DNA of 46,734 bases from Psychrobacter pasteurii (GCF_900162815.1 NZ_FUGD01000115.1:1-46734), one strand, 5' to 3'. Positions 28,678 to 39,291 are shown, counted from the first letter of the stretch. The notes: a model not told the origin generated them from the letters alone. Translations and numbers: made by a program.

Positions 28678-31600
28678 TTAGAAGTTGAAACTATAAACAA
28701 CATCCACCGCATTCTCTACCGCCGAAGTGGCTTCGATATAAATACGGCGTGTTAATTGATACCTTAACGACAAGCTACTTTGCGCATTGAATACGCCTAC
28801 CCCGTAACGGATGTATAAGTCTGGGGTGATATAACCGGTGACGTTAACGTTGGTATCGCTGTCGGTGCCAGAAGCATCAATTGTCAGACGCTCTAAACCA
28901 AAGGCATCACCAATGGTATTGGTTAAGCTTCGAGTACCTGTTAACCCCAGACTCAAGCCAGCCGCAGCCAAGTTATTGGTAACTTCTGACTTAAAGCCCT
29001 CTTCACTAATCTGAGTGGCACCAGGGTTAGAGATACGGCCGGTTACTAGAGCATTCATCGCTTGCTGCTGAGTTAACCCTGCATTATTAAAGACCACAAT
29101 ATTAGGTTCTGAAACTCTGCCTTTAACGCGTAGACCAACCGTACGACCTTCAATCTCTTTGGCGGCTTCAATACTTAAGCGAGGATTGACTACATCGCCA
29201 TTAAATCGAACTTGGGCATAGTTTAACTCAAGGTTTTGACCAAAGGCATCAACGGTACTACGGCGACTGACCTGTACCACACCTAACGCATTCATTACGC
29301 CTTGACCTTTTTGAGTGATATGCACTGCTCCTGCCAATGGCAAGACTGCACCAAAGCCACGGAAGTTTACATTGTCACCCAAATCAACGCCGATATCTGC
29401 ATTAATCGACCAAGGCTGTGAGATGGCCAATACGTCTTCGATTCTATCCACTAACTCACGGTTTAAGACCACAACATCATCAGACTTAGTGATAACTTCT
29501 TCGTTGGCCTCTGGCGGTCTAATGGTAGCCGTAGGCACTGAAACTGCCCCGACTATATTGACATATTTTTGCATCGGCTTAACGATAATATTGAAGTCTG
29601 GGTTCACTTCTGCATACAGCAATGGCGGCTGAGTAAGCACCAGCCCCTCACCGGTAATACGCAGTTTGGCTTGTAACTCTTGTCTCCAGTCTACCGTTCC
29701 TGTTAGCTCGCCAGCGCCTTCACCACTTAAGAAGGTGCCTTCAAGCTCAGCGCTTTGACCTCTTATTCTAGCCTTAGCATTGATATCGGTTAGATTCACT
29801 GGCAAATCCAACATGGCGACAGTGGCTTCTCTTAGATTGACATCACCATAGAATACGGGACTAGACAAAGTACCACCTAGACCTCCTGCCATAGTGATGT
29901 TACCAGCAAGTTTGCGCATACCTGGGAAGAAAGGTTTTAAAATAGCTAAGTTTAGCTCGTTCAGTACCAAGGCTCCTGATATAGGCTTGTCCTCTTTATA
30001 AGGATCAATCACAACATCAGCGTAGCCTTTAGCCCCACTTCCATTATCGATATCAGTACGCAGCTTTAAGCCTTCCTCAAAAGATCTAACAATGACCGAT
30101 ACTCGCTTATAAGGTATCGTCAACGCTTCATCTAGACCTTCTTGAACCAGACCCAACTTACCATTATCTGAATATAAAGTGGCATTAATTACCGGCTCAA
30201 TTCCTTTGCCCCACTCAATAACGGCTTTACCATTTAGGCTGGCTTGCCAGCTCAAATCTTTCGGCATTATAGGCGCAAATAAAGAGGTATCAATGTTTTG
30301 AATAGCCAAGTTCACCTGACCTCTATCGGCAGAAGCAATTAAGTTTTCTCGTAGACAAAGCTTGCCCGTCTGACCTACAGCTTCCCAGCAGTGAGCTGCC
30401 AACTGGATTTCAGGGGTTTTCCCACCAAAAGTAGCAATAAGCTGTGCCGGCTGACTTTGAGCTAGCGTGGCATACTCCGTTGATACCTCACCGTCACCGA
30501 CTACCCCCTGCCACTTACCTAGTTTACGGTCTAAGCTACCTTTAATCGTGGCTTGAATACCTACCTCAGTATTGGCGTTATTGGTATCCCCTTTTAAAGT
30601 TAAAGTATGATCTTGCTCAGTGCCATTGAATACCGCATAGATATTTTCAAACTTACTGCCAGAAGCCTGCAGGCCATCTGCCATAATAACCAAGGTACTT
30701 GGGCGTTTGGCTAAATCAACAATTTTACCTTTTATCATACCTTGGGCTAATAGTATGCCTGGCAGGGCTAACTTATTACCCGTCAAATCAACATAGATGG
30801 TCGGTAATGCCTGGCCTTTATTTTGGCTTAAGGTAAAGCCCCCTACCACAGAGCCTGCAAAATCCTTGTTGATCTGGCTTAGGTTACTGATGTTCACCTT
30901 GGCTTCTAACAGCTCAGTATTGCCATTGGCCACAACTTGGTTATCACCCCATTGCAGCATCAAGTTATCAGCATTTAGGGTTTCGACCACACTCTTAACT
31001 TGTTGAACTTGGCCACTGGCATCTGTTGCTTTTAATCTTTCAAAATACTGACCCATATCTTTGGGTAGGTGTAAGGTAGTATTGAGACTGCCTTGAGCCA
31101 ATAGAGGCTCACCGTCTATCTCTCCTCGTAGCGCCATTTGTTCAATACTAATGCGCTGTACCGAGTCTTTCCATAAGCCGGTACTCGACACACGACCAGT
31201 AATGTTACTTGGTACGTCTTTCACAAAGTAGCTAAGATTAAAGTCATCCATGACGGCATTGACATTCCAAGCTACGCCATTTGTGACGTCCAATTTACCT
31301 TTGGCGATAAGACTGCCTGCTTCACCAACGTGGCTTAAATTACGGATGGTAATCGCTTGAGCATTACCGCCAGCATCGATAACCAGCTTACCTTTAGGTA
31401 ATTGAGGCGTATCAATTGACCCATTAAACTTCACGTCAAAGTCGCGTAAGTCCCCAAGCTTGGTTTGGTTATCTCGCCATTTTCCTGAAGTTTGTAGGTC
31501 ACCTGTGACAATACCTTCTGTCTGTGGAGCAAAGAAACCAATGTTAAACTTATTGGTATTGGCCTTTACATCCCACTTAATACCATCACTTAGATTCACG

Positions 31601-33693
31601 TTACCCGAGGCGGTAATATCCCCCGCTTCCCCGTTGTGGCTGAAGTTTTTGATGTTTATATTTTCAGTGGTGCCATTGGCATCAACAATAAAATTGCCTT
31701 TAGGTACCCCTTGAGTGGCAAGCTTGCCATTAAATCTGGCATCAAAGTTCTGTAAAGAGCCATTTAGAACGTCCACCACACCATCGCCGTAGCCCATAAC
31801 ATCGACTCGGCGATTTTCAGAAGTTATTTTCCCAGTTTTTGGGTCTGTAGAATTAACTTGTGCGGTTAAAGTAGAAGATAAGTCTGAAGAGTTGATAGTA
31901 AACGCATGACGCTGACCCTTTACCACCTTGCCATTAATGCGACGCGTGATGTCTAGCATCTTACCGGAAGCACTGATATCCCCCACCAGTCTATTGACCG
32001 GAATGGCGTCACTAAAGGCTTGTGGCTTTAGCTCTTTGGTCTTGGCATCTATACTCCAGGTCAATGGCGACTTATTGGTGGCCAATAAGATACTGCCGTT
32101 ACCGGCAAGATTCCCCATCACCCCATCATAGTTCAGATTTTGAAGGGCAATTCGATTGTTGTACTTATTGAGCTTAACCTTGTAATCACCAGCAGGAGCA
32201 ACATTTAATTTGTTAACCTGAGCATCCGCAGTGACCCATAGTCTCTCATCACGTAGCATGACATTGGCCACACCACTTGGACTATCTATATCTCCAACGT
32301 CAGGCACATCTTTACGGCGTAAATTCTGCCAACTGGCATCGACATACCAAGGAGCATCAAATCTAGGATTCTCTGGCTTGGTCCCTTGCACAACTTTGGC
32401 TTTAATCTGCTCGCCATCGCGCTGCTTTAAGTTGGCATTAATTTGCATTAAGCCTTCTTCATTGCTCAGGTCAAACACCACGGCCAATTCGCCATTTAAA
32501 TACTCTGGAGCATAAGGTGCTGCAGTTTCTGGCAGTAAGCTACGTACCTTATAGTCTCGACTATAAAGCATGGCTTTGGTCGTGAAGTCTTCTTCCCAAT
32601 CAAGCACCCCAGTGGCTAACAGATTGCCCTCTGGAGTGTCAGCAGTTAGACGATGTACCAGCATTTTACTGGTATCAACAATATTGGCTCGGCCTTGATA
32701 ATGACCGCTAGGAATGTCATTGGCCAACAGTCGACTATTGATGCGAAGCTCAATATCAGAGATTACCCCTGACGCCGTCGCTAAGCCATTTTGTAGACGA
32801 ATATCTTGACCTTCAGCATAAGGCAGGTCAATCTCATCCCAGTTTAATTTGGCTTCAAAAGGCGCGTTGTCATCTAACCCTTGAACAGTAAAAACGCCTC
32901 GGACATTGTTATCATTATATTTACTACGCAGTTTCCCATAAGTGCGTTTAACACTACCGACCGCCTCAACTTCAATAGGATCGATATAAACTTTATCTAA
33001 GCTGTTAACCGTGACTAACGCAGATAAATCTAAAGGATAATTACCCTCTAAAGTAATTGTTCCTTTTAAGTCTGAGATATTAACAATATCGCTATATTGT
33101 AGATTGCCTCGACCTACCTTGACGTTAGTCCCCACCCAATGTAAATCATCGGCTTTGATATCCGTTACTTCAATAGGGTCTCTACCGGCTTGGTTATAGA
33201 TAATTCTATTAATCCGAGCTCTATCAAAGCGTAAGTTGACCGGCAACTCATACTCTTTGTACTCAAACGGATCGCCTGAAGGCGGTAGACGGTTTTCAAT
33301 AACAATGGTTTCGATATCGGCATCACGTAAATGCACCTCTCTTGCAAATAAGGCACGCCAGCCAATCTTGACATAGGTATTGACGAAGTGAACATCCACA
33401 TCTTCTGAGGCGCTCATAGTGATGTCTTTTACCTTAAGCCCATCACGTAAATTACCTTCTGAGTACTCTAACTTAACCCCAGTTTCTGAGATAATTTTTT
33501 CAAGTATAAACTTAGTCCCCCTTTCCGTACCCGCCATTATGTAAAAAGTGATACAGATGATTAAAAATAAAATCAACAGTAGCGCTAAAAGCTTTATCAA
33601 AAATGACAAAGGATAATGGTGCTTAACCCGCTCAGCATCACGCTGAGCAGGATCTTGTTTTGGATTAGGTTCAGGGGTTTGCGAAGTGGTCAT
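28678..33693 (-). CDS. tamB: TamB, translocation and assembly module inner-membrane subunit
   Basis: A 1671-residue AsmA-like protein, longer than E. coli TamB (1259). One membrane helix at about 29-53 follows a basic N-terminus. The rest is a long series of beta strands forming the periplasm-spanning groove, now thought to carry phospholipids or help outer-membrane protein insertion. Near-repeats such as GEAGDITASGNVNLSDGIKWDVKANTNKFN-type segments recur around 690-830. The C-terminal TamB domain ends in a strand-like tail (YIEATSAVENAVDVVYSFNF). tamA lies 246 bases upstream on the same strand, the conserved pairing. No ribosome site is clear at the ATG. Confidence 0.95.
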   Translation of the reverse strand: MTTSQTPEPNPKQDPAQRDAERVKHHYPLSFLIKLLALLLILFLIICITFYIMAGTERGTKFILEKIISETGVKLEYSEGNLRDGLKVKDITMSASEDVDVHFVNTYVKIGWRALFAREVHLRDADIETIVIENRLPPSGDPFEYKEYELPVNLRFDRARINRIIYNQAGRDPIEVTDIKADDLHWVGTNVKVGRGNLQYSDIVNISDLKGTITLEGNYPLDLSALVTVNSLDKVYIDPIEVEAVGSVKRTYGKLRSKYNDNNVRGVFTVQGLDDNAPFEAKLNWDEIDLPYAEGQDIRLQNGLATASGVISDIELRINSRLLANDIPSGHYQGRANIVDTSKMLVHRLTADTPEGNLLATGVLDWEEDFTTKAMLYSRDYKVRSLLPETAAPYAPEYLNGELAVVFDLSNEEGLMQINANLKQRDGEQIKAKVVQGTKPENPRFDAPWYVDASWQNLRRKDVPDVGDIDSPSGVANVMLRDERLWVTADAQVNKLNVAPAGDYKVKLNKYNNRIALQNLNYDGVMGNLAGNGSILLATNKSPLTWSIDAKTKELKPQAFSDAIPVNRLVGDISASGKMLDITRRINGKVVKGQRHAFTINSSDLSSTLTAQVNSTDPKTGKITSENRRVDVMGYGDGVVDVLNGSLQNFDARFNGKLATQGVPKGNFIVDANGTTENINIKNFSHNGEAGDITASGNVNLSDGIKWDVKANTNKFNIGFFAPQTEGIVTGDLQTSGKWRDNQTKLGDLRDFDVKFNGSIDTPQLPKGKLVIDAGGNAQAITIRNLSHVGEAGSLIAKGKLDVTNGVAWNVNAVMDDFNLSYFVKDVPSNITGRVSSTGLWKDSVQRISIEQMALRGEIDGEPLLAQGSLNTTLHLPKDMGQYFERLKATDASGQVQQVKSVVETLNADNLMLQWGDNQVVANGNTELLEAKVNISNLSQINKDFAGSVVGGFTLSQNKGQALPTIYVDLTGNKLALPGILLAQGMIKGKIVDLAKRPSTLVIMADGLQASGSKFENIYAVFNGTEQDHTLTLKGDTNNANTEVGIQATIKGSLDRKLGKWQGVVGDGEVSTEYATLAQSQPAQLIATFGGKTPEIQLAAHCWEAVGQTGKLCLRENLIASADRGQVNLAIQNIDTSLFAPIMPKDLSWQASLNGKAVIEWGKGIEPVINATLYSDNGKLGLVQEGLDEALTIPYKRVSVIVRSFEEGLKLRTDIDNGSGAKGYADVVIDPYKEDKPISGALVLNELNLAILKPFFPGMRKLAGNITMAGGLGGTLSSPVFYGDVNLREATVAMLDLPVNLTDINAKARIRGQSAELEGTFLSGEGAGELTGTVDWRQELQAKLRITGEGLVLTQPPLLYAEVNPDFNIIVKPMQKYVNIVGAVSVPTATIRPPEANEEVITKSDDVVVLNRELVDRIEDVLAISQPWSINADIGVDLGDNVNFRGFGAVLPLAGAVHITQKGQGVMNALGVVQVSRRSTVDAFGQNLELNYAQVRFNGDVVNPRLSIEAAKEIEGRTVGLRVKGRVSEPNIVVFNNAGLTQQQAMNALVTGRISNPGATQISEEGFKSEVTNNLAAAGLSLGLTGTRSLTNTIGDAFGLERLTIDASGTDSDTNVNVTGYITPDLYIRYGVGVFNAQSSLSLRYQLTRRIYIEATSAVENAVDVVYSFNF

Positions 33694-33939
33694 GGGGTAA
33701 GTAACTTGTTATCAATAAGGGAAGTCAAAACCAAGCTTAATACTTAAATCAGATTTAATCAGCAATAATTAAAATTGTTTATTTTATTAGCGTTAAACCT
33801 CTATTAAACTTAATGATAACTTCCCATATTTAGGATTAGAATGGCCTGTTTTCACAAGAGAATCAAAGTCGAATCATAGTAAATGATATTCAATATAACG
33901 GCAACATCATAAGCCGCTTTATTTCCGGCAATAACCGTA

Positions 33940-36900
33940 TTACTGCAGGGGTGAGCCAATAAAGAAGTGCAGTCGTACTGGAATACTGTCTTCTAAAACA
34001 CCAGCTGCCAAGTCGACTCGGACCATGCCTACCGGTGAGGCCCAGCGTACCCCGAAACCTAAGCCCAGCTTAGTATCGGCTTCAAAGTTAGTGTCATAGG
34101 CGTTACCCACATCAGCAAACACAGCCCCTCTTAAACCCGGCTTAAACTCATAGTTATACTCAGTGCTACCCACAGCCAATACTTGACCCCCGACTAAATA
34201 GCCTTTTTCGGTGGCAGATAAGCTGTTGTAATCGTAACCTCGGATACTGCGGTCGCCCCCAGCGAAGAATCGAAGCTTATAAGGCACATCTTCAAAATCT
34301 TTGGCCCAAATATATCCCCCATCTAGACTGGCTACCACTTGGTGCTTATTCATTTCACCGAAGCTATATACTCCGCTTACACCGGCTCTAGCAATGGCCA
34401 TATCCGTATCGGATAACACGCTATCAGAGCCCGCTTCTACTGAGTAATATTGATGCCAGCCTTTGGTTGGGTTGGTGGCATTGTCGGTCACTGTCTTATC
34501 TATCTGATACCCAAGTAAGAAAGCTTCTTGCTTGAACTGCGCCCCTTCTCGGTTAAAAGGTACCGGTAGGTTTTCGCGATCAGGACCCGTCACCCCACTT
34601 TCTAACTCATCTTGGCGGTAACGTACTGAATAGGTTCTATTCCAGCCTTCTTCATTACGAATTTTACGGTTAACGCCCCCTTTAATGGTGTTGGTTTCTA
34701 AATCTAAGTTACCCTCACCTTGGTTGATGGTTTCTTCCTCATAGCTGATATTGGCATTGAGCGTGTCATCTAAAGGATGCTTCCAAGGACGACTGGCATG
34801 AAGATTAACGGACTTGTTAATCTTAGAGGCACCCACACTAATACCGGCTTGATACCCATCACGGTTAATCAAGTTGTGCTCCATACGAGCCACAGCTCGT
34901 ACCCCTGTATCCGTCCCGTAACCAATACCTAAATCCACATCTCTAGGCTTATCTGCGGTCACGAAGACATACAGAGGTACTGATTTGCTTTGTGCCACAT
35001 CCTGAGGAGTCTTACGATTGGCAAGCACCGTCTTACTTAAATCGTCAGGCAGCGCACTGGTATCGGCAAAAGGGTCTTTTTCATCAGGGAAAACTTTCTT
35101 TGCCACATCACTGACGGCATTGGAAATTTTACCCAATAGACTTTTTGCCTTCTCTTCCCTCTCATCTAAAACCCTATCATCCGGCAATCTAGAGAGACGC
35201 TGCGCTTTTGCACTGATTTTATCTAGCTTAGCTGTGGTTTCTTGATCCAGTGTATATTCAATAGGCGCAAACTCATCCTCCCCTGTATTGTTCCCTGAAG
35301 CTTGGGGGTTTAGAGGCTGACCCTTTTCATCAAACTGTTTTTCGCCAGAGCCTTGACCATTGGTCTGGCCGTTTAGTTGACCCTCATCACCATTTAATAG
35401 CCCTTCTTCCTCATCATCTTTTTCAAAACCTAAGGTAGCCCCACTGGTATTGGGTCTAACGGTCTCAACGTTCACTGAGTTAAAGTAGCGCGTGGCAGAC
35501 AAGTCATTGGTAAACTTGGTAACGTCTGGAGCATAAAACTCATCACCCACTTCAAACTTATGTAGCTGATGCAGCAGCTCTGCTTTAACCGGCAGTTTAT
35601 CGGGATCTGTGGTGAGCTGTCCTGTTTCTTTATCAACGGTAAAAAACACCACTTTATCAAAGTGATAACGCTCTCCAGTATCGTAGACCAAATCAACATC
35701 TGCAGTATTATCAGGCAAGATAACATCGACTGATTTGTTTAGCCATTGCCCATCAAAGAAGCCAAACTGACTTTTTGTAGTTTCAATTCTTTGTTTGGTT
35801 TCTTTATATTCACCGTGGTTAAAGATTCGACCCTCCTTGAGCGGCGAGTCCTCTTGAATGGCTTTAAACTGGGCTAAATCTTTACCCTCCCCGCGTATAT
35901 CAATAACAGGGTTTTTACTGACTTGTACAGGATCGCCTAGGTGCTCAATCATCACCTCAATCTCATCTGTGTCAATACGTTTAAAACTCAGCTTAATGTC
36001 ATAGTAACCCACGGCTTGAGCCGCATCTAATGCTTCTTGATGCAGCTTGGGCGTAACCGCTGTGAAATCTGAGATGGACTCAACGGTAATGTTTTCCATA
36101 GCCGCTTTAATGTTGGCAGCAGGCTGGGCATCCTTGTCTAATTTAACAGGTTTTGGCTTAACCCCATTTTCATCTTCTTCCGGCTGTAAATAAATCTTGG
36201 CTTTAACTCTTGGCAAGGCGGCATAACCATCATTAAAAAAGCGGTTATAAAGACCTTTAATAAACCCAGGCTTGGCTTCAGAGCCATCATCATTCTCAAA
36301 CTCACCTTCAGCAACAGTGGGCGTTAAATCATGATTAGGGTCTTCTTGATACTCTGGTAAATAATCCTCTGGATCAATACCAGAATCTGCTGCACCATTC
36401 TCCTGTGCTTCAGCCATCACATCATCGGTAATCTCGGTTTCAGTGTTTTTAACTGTGTTGTCAACCTTACCAATAGCTGTGTTTTTTACCGCTTGATGCG
36501 CAACACTTTCTGCAGTTTTTGCCTCCTGGGTATCAGGGTTAACCGTAACATCCTTTGCTTCATAGACCGGCTTTGTTCCCTCTAGCTGCTCCTGTGTCGC
36601 GTCTTCATCAGTAGTAATGCCCAAGGTTTGTTGATTGGAAGGGTTAATCTGCGCTGCGGCATCTAGATTTGTATCAAACCCCAAAGGAGGCTGAGTCGCA
36701 TCTAAGCGAGCCACAGGCTTATTAAAATCACGAGAAACCTGAGGGGTGATTTGCGATAAAGCCTGCTCAATCTGCTGGGGAGACTGCATGACCGGGGTAT
36801 TGGCCAAACGGTTACCGGCATTCTCATTGGTTTGCAAACTGCTGTCCGAGAAGACTCTATCAAAAATAGCGTCGCTACTCTCATCGGGTTGACTTGAGGA

Positions 36901-37338
36901 GGGTTTTTGGTTGGCCGTATTCTCGACCTGACTTGGTTTTTTATTGGGCTGAGGTACAGGCGTATGTAGAGTTTCGCGTTGGTAATCTTCGAGCACACTG
37001 GGGTCAATTAGTCCCTGCTCAACCGCTTTTTTTAACTTAAGCGCAATAAGCGCCTCTTCTAATTGTTCTGGCGACTGTATTTGAGCTTTACCTATGTTGG
37101 GGTCATAAGCTTGATTGGCATTGGCCAAGCCTTCAGGTTGGGTCGGCTCAATAGCGTGAGCTGCTGTTGTCAGTAAGACTTGAGCCATCAAACATGCAGA
37201 TAATCCACACGCAAGTTTAGAATAGCGAAAAGGCAGCTTTCGACCACCACAGCGGCTGTAAAAGAAATGACCATAAGGAGAAAACTGATTGTCAACTGAC
37301 TGCTTAGCCAGCAACAAGGTAGCGTCTAAATTAGGCAT
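33940..37338 (-). CDS. tamA: TamA, Omp85-family outer-membrane protein, strongly enlarged
   Basis: About 1132 residues against 577 in E. coli. I use the ATG at 37338, with AAGAGAG five bases upstream; another in-frame ATG is six codons earlier. A signal peptide ends near AAHA (62). Residues about 63-365 are polar, Gln/Asn/Asp/Glu-rich and probably disordered. POTRA domains follow at about 370-625 (YFNSVNVETVRP closing the last). A second low-complexity insertion, about 628-780, includes Gly/Asn/Gln-rich and acidic stretches. The 16-strand barrel starts near 783 (VPLYVFVTADKPRDVDLGIGYG), has the Omp85 RGY motif near 1033, and ends VRLHFFIGSPLQ. It partners the downstream tamB product. Confidence 0.92.
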   Translation of the reverse strand: MPNLDATLLLAKQSVDNQFSPYGHFFYSRCGGRKLPFRYSKLACGLSACLMAQVLLTTAAHAIEPTQPEGLANANQAYDPNIGKAQIQSPEQLEEALIALKLKKAVEQGLIDPSVLEDYQRETLHTPVPQPNKKPSQVENTANQKPSSSQPDESSDAIFDRVFSDSSLQTNENAGNRLANTPVMQSPQQIEQALSQITPQVSRDFNKPVARLDATQPPLGFDTNLDAAAQINPSNQQTLGITTDEDATQEQLEGTKPVYEAKDVTVNPDTQEAKTAESVAHQAVKNTAIGKVDNTVKNTETEITDDVMAEAQENGAADSGIDPEDYLPEYQEDPNHDLTPTVAEGEFENDDGSEAKPGFIKGLYNRFFNDGYAALPRVKAKIYLQPEEDENGVKPKPVKLDKDAQPAANIKAAMENITVESISDFTAVTPKLHQEALDAAQAVGYYDIKLSFKRIDTDEIEVMIEHLGDPVQVSKNPVIDIRGEGKDLAQFKAIQEDSPLKEGRIFNHGEYKETKQRIETTKSQFGFFDGQWLNKSVDVILPDNTADVDLVYDTGERYHFDKVVFFTVDKETGQLTTDPDKLPVKAELLHQLHKFEVGDEFYAPDVTKFTNDLSATRYFNSVNVETVRPNTSGATLGFEKDDEEEGLLNGDEGQLNGQTNGQGSGEKQFDEKGQPLNPQASGNNTGEDEFAPIEYTLDQETTAKLDKISAKAQRLSRLPDDRVLDEREEKAKSLLGKISNAVSDVAKKVFPDEKDPFADTSALPDDLSKTVLANRKTPQDVAQSKSVPLYVFVTADKPRDVDLGIGYGTDTGVRAVARMEHNLINRDGYQAGISVGASKINKSVNLHASRPWKHPLDDTLNANISYEEETINQGEGNLDLETNTIKGGVNRKIRNEEGWNRTYSVRYRQDELESGVTGPDRENLPVPFNREGAQFKQEAFLLGYQIDKTVTDNATNPTKGWHQYYSVEAGSDSVLSDTDMAIARAGVSGVYSFGEMNKHQVVASLDGGYIWAKDFEDVPYKLRFFAGGDRSIRGYDYNSLSATEKGYLVGGQVLAVGSTEYNYEFKPGLRGAVFADVGNAYDTNFEADTKLGLGFGVRWASPVGMVRVDLAAGVLEDSIPVRLHFFIGSPLQ

Positions 37339-37647
37339 TACTGCTCTCTTATCCATATTAACTTGCTATAGTAGTCCGATTAACGAAAGACTAACGTTTA
37401 AGTTGTGTCTCTGCAAATACGATTTTGACCAACCAAAAAAAACAAAATTAATTTAGTTGTGATAAATTGTGGCTATTATACTTGCTGGCTCAGTCTATTT
37501 TCTGGCTCAGCTTATTTTAAAGTTTTTATTTTAAAGTGCTTACTTTAAAGTACTTAGTCAGGCTTAGCGTTAAATTAAACTTTGCTAAGCTTAATTAAGC
37601 TCTAAAAATCATAATAATTAATGGCAATAACATTAGGAAGCCGGTTT
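37339..37647. promoter_or_regulatory. Divergent tamA / lplT-like intergenic region
   Basis: About 310 bases between divergent genes, so both promoters should be here. It contains the two adjacent tandem repeats at 37485-37560. An in-frame extension of the right-hand gene starts at 37621 but lacks a ribosome site. No promoter boxes could be assigned with confidence. Confidence 0.4.
37485..37560. repeat. Two short tandem repeats in the divergent promoter region
   Basis: Two 17-base units at 37485-37501 and 37502-37518 (CTGGCTCAG followed by TCTATTTT or CTTATTTT) are directly followed by three 14-base units at 37519, 37533 and 37547, each starting AAAGT. Such repeats can change copy number by slippage and alter promoter spacing. 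Confidence 0.75.
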
Positions 37648-38970
37648 ATGGCATCACAATTCACACTTTTTCGCACTCGTCGTTTCACCCCTATGTTTTT
37701 CACTCAATTTTTGGGTGCGTTTAACGACAACTTTTTTAAACAGGCGTTATTACTAGTACTGACTTATAGTGCCGCGGCTAAGCTAGGCTCCTCAGTTAGT
37801 CTACTCAATAACTTAGCGGCCATGTTGTTTATTTTGCCTTTTTTCCTATTTTCAGCTTTGGCCGGTCAATTGGCTGATAAATATGAAAAATCAAGGCTGA
37901 CGGTATATATTAAAATTCTAGAAATCGTCATCATGGTATTGGCCGCATTTGGTCTTATCTTCGAAATATACTGGTTGTTGTTTGTGGCCTTATTTTTATT
38001 AGGCGCACAGTCTACTTTTTTTGGTCCCATCAAATACGCCTACTTACCTCAAGCCATGCACAAAGATGAATTAGTCGGGGCTAATGCACTATTTCAAACA
38101 GGCACCTCGCTATCCATCTTAATGGGTATGATAGTGGCCGGCGTGTTTACCCAGTTGGACAACCACTTATACTGGGTCAGTGCCATGGCGCTTCTCATTG
38201 CAGGATTAGGCCTGCTTTCTAGTAAATTTGTGCCCCACATGCCCGCTGTTGAACCAAATATCAAAATTAACTGGAATATCTTTAGCACCAGTATGGATAC
38301 CGTTAAGTATTTATACTCTCTACCGCTTCTGTTCTTCATTATTCTTGGTAACAGCTGGTTTTGGTTCTATGGTGCTACTTTTTTAACTCAGACACCTGAA
38401 TTTAGTAAGGTTATATTAAATGGCAATGAATCTGTGGTGATCTTTTTATTAACCCTATTCTCTGTCGGTGTATCAATAGGCTCGCTACTTTGTAAAACCT
38501 TAACCAAAAACCAAGTAAGCTTTAAACTGCTTCCCTTTGGTATTGCAGGGTTAAGTGTGTTTGCCATTGATTTATACTTCTCACTTTCTGCTTTAAATAT
38601 TAATTCAAGCACCCTGCTAGGCATTGGTGAGTTGTCTCAAGTCCCTGGTAGCTGGCGTGTTTTCGCTGACCTCTTCTTCCTAGGGTTTAGCGGAGGTCTT
38701 TATATTGTGCCCCTTTATGCTTCTATGCAAGCTTATTCGCCTATTAGTCATAGAGCGCGCGTTATCGGTGCCAACAATATTTTTAATGCCATCTTTATGG
38801 TGACCTCGGCCATTTTCGCCATTGTTATTCTGAACGTATTAAAACTGTCTTTGCCTCAGCTGTTCTTGGTTACAGGCATACTTAATATAATGTTTGGCGT
38901 ATTTTTATATTTTAAACTAAAACAATATAAAGATACCATGCAAATTCAGCAAGATGCGATGATTATGTAG
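37648..38970 (+). CDS. MFS transporter of the LplT (lysophospholipid transporter) type
   Basis: A 440-residue inner-membrane protein with about 12 helices. The N-terminal FFTQFLGAFNDNFFKQALL is the hallmark of LplT and related Aas-fused transporters, which flip lysophospholipids inward for re-acylation. ALAGQLADKYEKSRL is the MFS loop 2-3 motif, and the GPIKYAYLPQ segment is also typical. Start: ATG at 37648 with AGGAAG seven bases upstream; the ATG at 37621 has none. No acyltransferase domain or aas gene is attached. Divergent from tamA, so two envelope-lipid functions share one promoter region. Substrate is inferred from family only. Confidence 0.86.
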   Translation: MASQFTLFRTRRFTPMFFTQFLGAFNDNFFKQALLLVLTYSAAAKLGSSVSLLNNLAAMLFILPFFLFSALAGQLADKYEKSRLTVYIKILEIVIMVLAAFGLIFEIYWLLFVALFLLGAQSTFFGPIKYAYLPQAMHKDELVGANALFQTGTSLSILMGMIVAGVFTQLDNHLYWVSAMALLIAGLGLLSSKFVPHMPAVEPNIKINWNIFSTSMDTVKYLYSLPLLFFIILGNSWFWFYGATFLTQTPEFSKVILNGNESVVIFLLTLFSVGVSIGSLLCKTLTKNQVSFKLLPFGIAGLSVFAIDLYFSLSALNINSSTLLGIGELSQVPGSWRVFADLFFLGFSGGLYIVPLYASMQAYSPISHRARVIGANNIFNAIFMVTSAIFAIVILNVLKLSLPQLFLVTGILNIMFGVFLYFKLKQYKDTMQIQQDAMIM

Positions 38971-38992
38971 TGTGGTAAGTTTTAGAAAAATA

Positions 38993-39020
38993 AAAGCCAA
39001 CTTCTAGAAGTTGGCTTTTT
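38993..39020. terminator. Bidirectional terminator
   Basis: AAAGCCAACTTC and its complement form a hairpin centred at 39005/39006, with A run left and T run right. It closes the transporter gene and can also stop the convergent small membrane gene. Confidence 0.9.
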
Positions 39021-39102
39021 TTGTTTTATGATTTACTTTATTTTTATTGAGTTATTAAACCTCTAAATTAAAACCTCTAAACAGAGTCACACAATCGTCA
39101 AA

Positions 39103-39291
39103 TTAGCTAATGCGATTAACTTTCTTAGTGACCACAACTGAAATAGGAATAGCCACCAACGCACCAATCACAGCCGCACTAATAATATGAGGAATATCAT
39201 CAAAGCCAATCACCAAAGCGGCAATCATGAATACGCCGATAAGAACAGTTGCTGCCATACCCCATATCATGCTAAGTAGTTGCCAGTTCAT
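39103..39291 (-). CDS. Small two-helix membrane protein, unknown function
   Basis: A 62-residue protein with two hydrophobic helices at about 8-28 and 34-52, joined by GFDDIPHI, and ending in basic VVTKKVNRIS. The start at ATG 39291 (MNWQLL) has GAGG eight bases upstream; an ATG three codons earlier does not. The layout resembles short proteins that databases often label CTP synthetase, a name without functional support. It sits between two plus-strand genes on the opposite strand, with a shared terminator. The clean ribosome site supports a real gene. Function cannot be stated. Confidence 0.75.
   Translation of the reverse strand: MNWQLLSMIWGMAATVLIGVFMIAALVIGFDDIPHIISAAVIGALVAIPISVVVTKKVNRIS

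Noticed and set aside
33165..33401. 78-codon frame overlapping tamB on the same strand
   Set aside because: Out-of-frame shadow of tamB with no start signal.
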